Below, piece by piece: positions 61,001 to 64,000 of a stretch of DNA of 64,000 bases. Below the pieces are notes generated by a model, which did not search any database, was not told the origin of the DNA, and saw only the letters and a program-made list of their open reading frames with translations. Source of the DNA: Liquidambar formosana. Lineage: Eukaryota > Streptophyta > Magnoliopsida > Saxifragales > Altingiaceae. A program made the position numbers and the translations under genes. Numbering within the stretch: position 1 is the stretch's first letter; every line of letters starts with the position of its first letter. The stretch covers positions 29,074,069 to 29,138,068 of the forward strand of contig CM077828.1 in NCBI GenBank assembly GCA_039720395.1. The letters run 5' to 3'.

Positions 61001-64000
61001 TAAGTAATTAAATTTAAATGGGCATTCTCAATGGCTGATGAGGTTCAAATATACCATGGAACATTCTTTTCAAAAATCTGTTCTTGTTTGGATGCAGATG
61101 GTGATTTTTGCAGCACCTCGTCCACTGGTGAGAGCTTGAAGCATCTTGTCACTTGTGTGTGTGACGAAAATAAATCACAAAAATTTGGGATACGGGAGTG
61201 TATGGAGACATTGGAATCTACATGGAAGAGAGCTACAGAATTATGCCAATCAAGCTCACTAAAGAACTTTCTGAGGAAACAAGGGAAGTTATCTTCTGTT
61301 TGTGTTAACCAAGGTATGTGAATCTGGTAATTTGTTTTCCTTGTACAACTTTAATGATAAAATTTACCATAGGAAAATATAGCAAACTATAGAATTCTTA
61401 ATAGGGAAAGATGTTCACAATTTAGAAGTTGATATAATGCATGGTCAATAGTGGCCTTAGTATTGTTTCAATCCAAATTATTCAGAAAAGAATAAAATAA
61501 GTACCCATCGCCTTTCAACATGCTGTATTATTGAAGTGCAATAAGTTCCTTTTGGCTTTTGAAAATCATCCAAGATGTGATGGCTTGAATGAATGGATAC
61601 TCATTTTGGGGTGATGTGTGTACTTATTGACTCCAAACAGGATAAAGGCTTCTTAATTCTTATACAGGTATTAACTAACTAATGCCTTATCAGTTATCAT
61701 CCATTCTTGCGGTTTGTCTATTTCTGCAGCCACATTTATAGTTAGGTCATGGGTAACCATATATTTTAAAAAAAACTCAAACCAAGTGCACTTTAGGCTT
61801 TACCCTTGTCTCTGTAGTGCTTTAAATTGCAACCATGTCACTCCTTGCTATTGCGGTCATCAGTCATCATTGCATCTGGCCAAACCATTGAAGCTAATGT
61901 TCCATCTTGTTCTATTGGTGTAACCTCTATTCCATTTATAAAATGGGTTTTCCTGTGTTCACCAAGTTATGACTGAGTCATGGTCCAAATCTCAGGTCTG
62001 GCAGTAGCTGAATTGGAATTCCATCATCCTGACTATGTATCCAGGGCTGAGAAGTCGTGGAAACTGATTGCAAGTTCACTTCAGACGATATTGGGTTGTA
62101 ATGTAGAGATTAGGATCAATCTTGCACCTTGTGCTTCAGTGACGAGGTATGCGAAAGTGAAGAAGCCGTCCTTCAGTTTCTTCAGTTGTTCCCTCAGAAT
62201 GCAGCATAAGTCACAATCAACCACTGAACAAACAAGTGATCAATCAGACTGTTCTGATTTGACCTCTGAAAAAGCCATGATAAGGGACAAACCTATTGAA
62301 AGTTGTTCGTCTGATTGTGGGCCTCAAATCTCCCATATCTGCTATCACAGAACGAATGCTGCAACTACTATAAGAAATAGTGAAGGAAATGCCCTAAGCA
62401 TGGGGAGGGCCACACCCTTTAGATCAGTACAAGATGATATGCCAATGGGACCTGGGGTAGGAATTGATTTTTCAAAGGAAGAGGGAAGCGACCATGGATG
62501 CAGGGTTTTAACTATTCAAGAACCAGAGTTTCAGCCGAATTGTTTCTTCAGAGCTGCAAGGTTTTCTAAAAGGTTACAATCATCAGACTCTTCCCAGTTG
62601 GTAGGTCTGAGGACTCAACCACAAAACAAGCATGCACTGTCTATCCCCAAGAAAACATCTTTTAAAACATACTGTTGTGCCAATGATTGTTACATTTTCT
62701 GCTGTGGCTCTAACAATTGCACCAACAGCTCCAGAGACATAGAGGGGTAAGTGGTTGTGCAGCCCTTTTTTCTCATATTACTGACTTTATTTCCGTATGT
62801 AAAAGGCAAGAAATGTTAAAATTTATGTTATTTTGCTCTTGGCCCATCTAAAGGAGTTTATGGACTGGGTAACACTTGGGAGTTGGGACAGTTAATGTTC
62901 CATCTAGTATGCTGGCTGCATAGGATAGGCATGGCAAACATGATTTACTTCTTTTCCTTGAATATCTGGGACAACACATCGTGTTAAATGTGTTGAGAGA
63001 ACATGATGCAGCCAGCGCTTGCAATGTGGTGCTACAGAAAACAAAGTCTCATAATTTGTCCGATAAGTGGTTGCTGGAATTAAAGTATACTTGACTTTAG
63101 ATGTAATATTTTTTGTGTATGCTTTTGTTGGATACAATAACTACAGCAGCAGTTTATATGTTATAGAATGAGAGCACAGATAGTAGGTTTTAAACAACAC
63201 GAGCCAGTTGCTGGTTGAAATCTTGGGAGCTTTATATAGTTTTCCCTTTAGCTTGGGTTCATCCCTGGCCAAACTGCATAAGCAGTATTCCGACGATTAT
63301 TGCTAGTGTTTTGGAATATGTATTCTCATTTGGGACACTAAACACTATGAGTTTATGGGTAGTTGTAGATTTAAAATTTATTTTGAAAATCGACACCCTG
63401 CCCTCTTCTTTTCAACTTCCAATTTTTAGCAATTGAATGCTATAACATGCACATGCTCACATTAACATCATTCTAGTGACAAGCCATCTCTGATATATAT
63501 GCAAAACCTGTTCATGCTTCAAATTTACTTGGAATCTGAAGATTATCATAGAAGCAGGAAAATTTTATTGGCATGCCTTTTGAAGTACTTGAATGCTTAA
63601 TAGAACATTTTTAATGTAACATTTGGCAGACCAAGGGAGGACTCAAAAGTGCATTGTTGGAAAGTCCCCTCTCCCCTCAGGAAGGTAACAATGAGCTTTG
63701 TGAATATATCTTGGAATTAATTTTATGCAATTTACTTTTAATGGCTGCAATAATGATTTCCTATTCTTAATCCTTTAAAATTTTTTTTTTTTTTTTAATT
63801 GATAAAGCAAAATGGTTTTAATAACCTATTTGGCTATTTCAGATGTCTCTTTTTAAGGTCTGGGGGCAGCATCACGCATGCTGGCTCCCTATTACTTTGT
63901 GTATTTGCCTCCAGTGATTTTAAGGATAGTGGTTTTATTTTTAGTAAGCCTCGTCGTTATGTCAGGTTAATGTGTTTTAATTTTGCAGGCTTGGCAGCTA
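58099..64000 (+). CDS. STICHEL-like AAA+ protein (DnaX-like), 3' end cut
   Basis: Seven coding exons join in frame: 58099-59748, 59841-60060, 60806-60991, 61098-61313, 61996-62746, 63630-63684 and 63989 to the window edge, about 1030 codons so far. The N-terminus (ADGRRHSVDIPISKTLVALR) is typical of STICHEL-like 2 proteins. The centre resembles bacterial DNA polymerase III gamma/tau: Walker A GPRGTGKT (356-363), a zinc module C375-x8-C384-x2-C387-x2-C390 with the same spacing as E. coli DnaX, and Walker B IIDE (435-438). The last residues seen, PLRKAWQL, approach the C-terminus. STICHEL controls trichome branching in Arabidopsis; roles of the -like paralogues are poorly known. The start is the ATG at 58099. 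Introns are 92, 745, 106, 682, 883 and 304 bp. No lesions seen. Confidence 0.93.

Noticed and set aside
1..64000. LTR retrotransposons, endogenous viral sequence, CRISPR arrays, operons
   Set aside because: No long terminal direct repeats with TG...CA ends, no gag/pol or viral reading frames, and no regularly spaced short repeats of CRISPR type were seen; the genome is a plant nuclear one.

Overview
This window is nuclear DNA from a flowering plant. It carries four spliced plant genes (a BTB/TAZ scaffold protein, a CYP71-clan cytochrome P450, a secreted pectate lyase and a STICHEL-like AAA+ protein) set in A+T-rich DNA full of non-autonomous transposons. The species cannot be fixed from the sequence. 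The P450 resembles the CYP71A group and the repeats are not grass-like, so a dicot or magnoliid, probably woody, is a guess only. No bacterial, organellar, viral or CRISPR sequence was seen.

Layout. 1-6.3 kb: repeats only, including a 1.1-kb Mutator-like (MULE) foldback element and a 0.4-kb MULE-type MITE. 6.3-9.9 kb (minus): a five-exon BTB/POZ-TAZ gene. 10.4-12.7 kb: a possible Helitron holding a dead hAT element. 12.8-16.8 kb and 22.4-26.9 kb: two copies of a segmental duplication flanking a two-exon CYP71-type P450 (19.35-21.23 kb, minus). Copy A was invaded by a MULE that itself contains a Helitron. Copy B holds another Helitron, a tandem-repeat expansion and a local duplication. 27.7-35.3 kb: a tandem duplication with no genes; copy 1 received two MULE insertions after the duplication, and copy 2 carries an odd 51-bp homopolymer insertion. 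37.7-39.4 kb (minus): a four-exon pectate lyase. 39.4-56.5 kb: gene-poor, with a MULE MITE, a 1.46-kb MULE with nearly identical ends, SINE-like pieces, one unidentified 100-140-codon ORF and minisatellites. 57-64 kb (plus): a STICHEL-like gene with a probable 5'UTR intron; its seventh coding exon is cut by the window edge.

The four genes show no sign of working as a cluster. The most informative part of the window is the transposon record. Six elements have perfect 9-bp target-site duplications with GGG...CCC termini, one has an 8-bp hAT duplication, and the duplications give empty-site comparisons that order the insertions. All exon joins were read by eye from GT/AG sites and reading-frame continuity; no alignments or searches were run.
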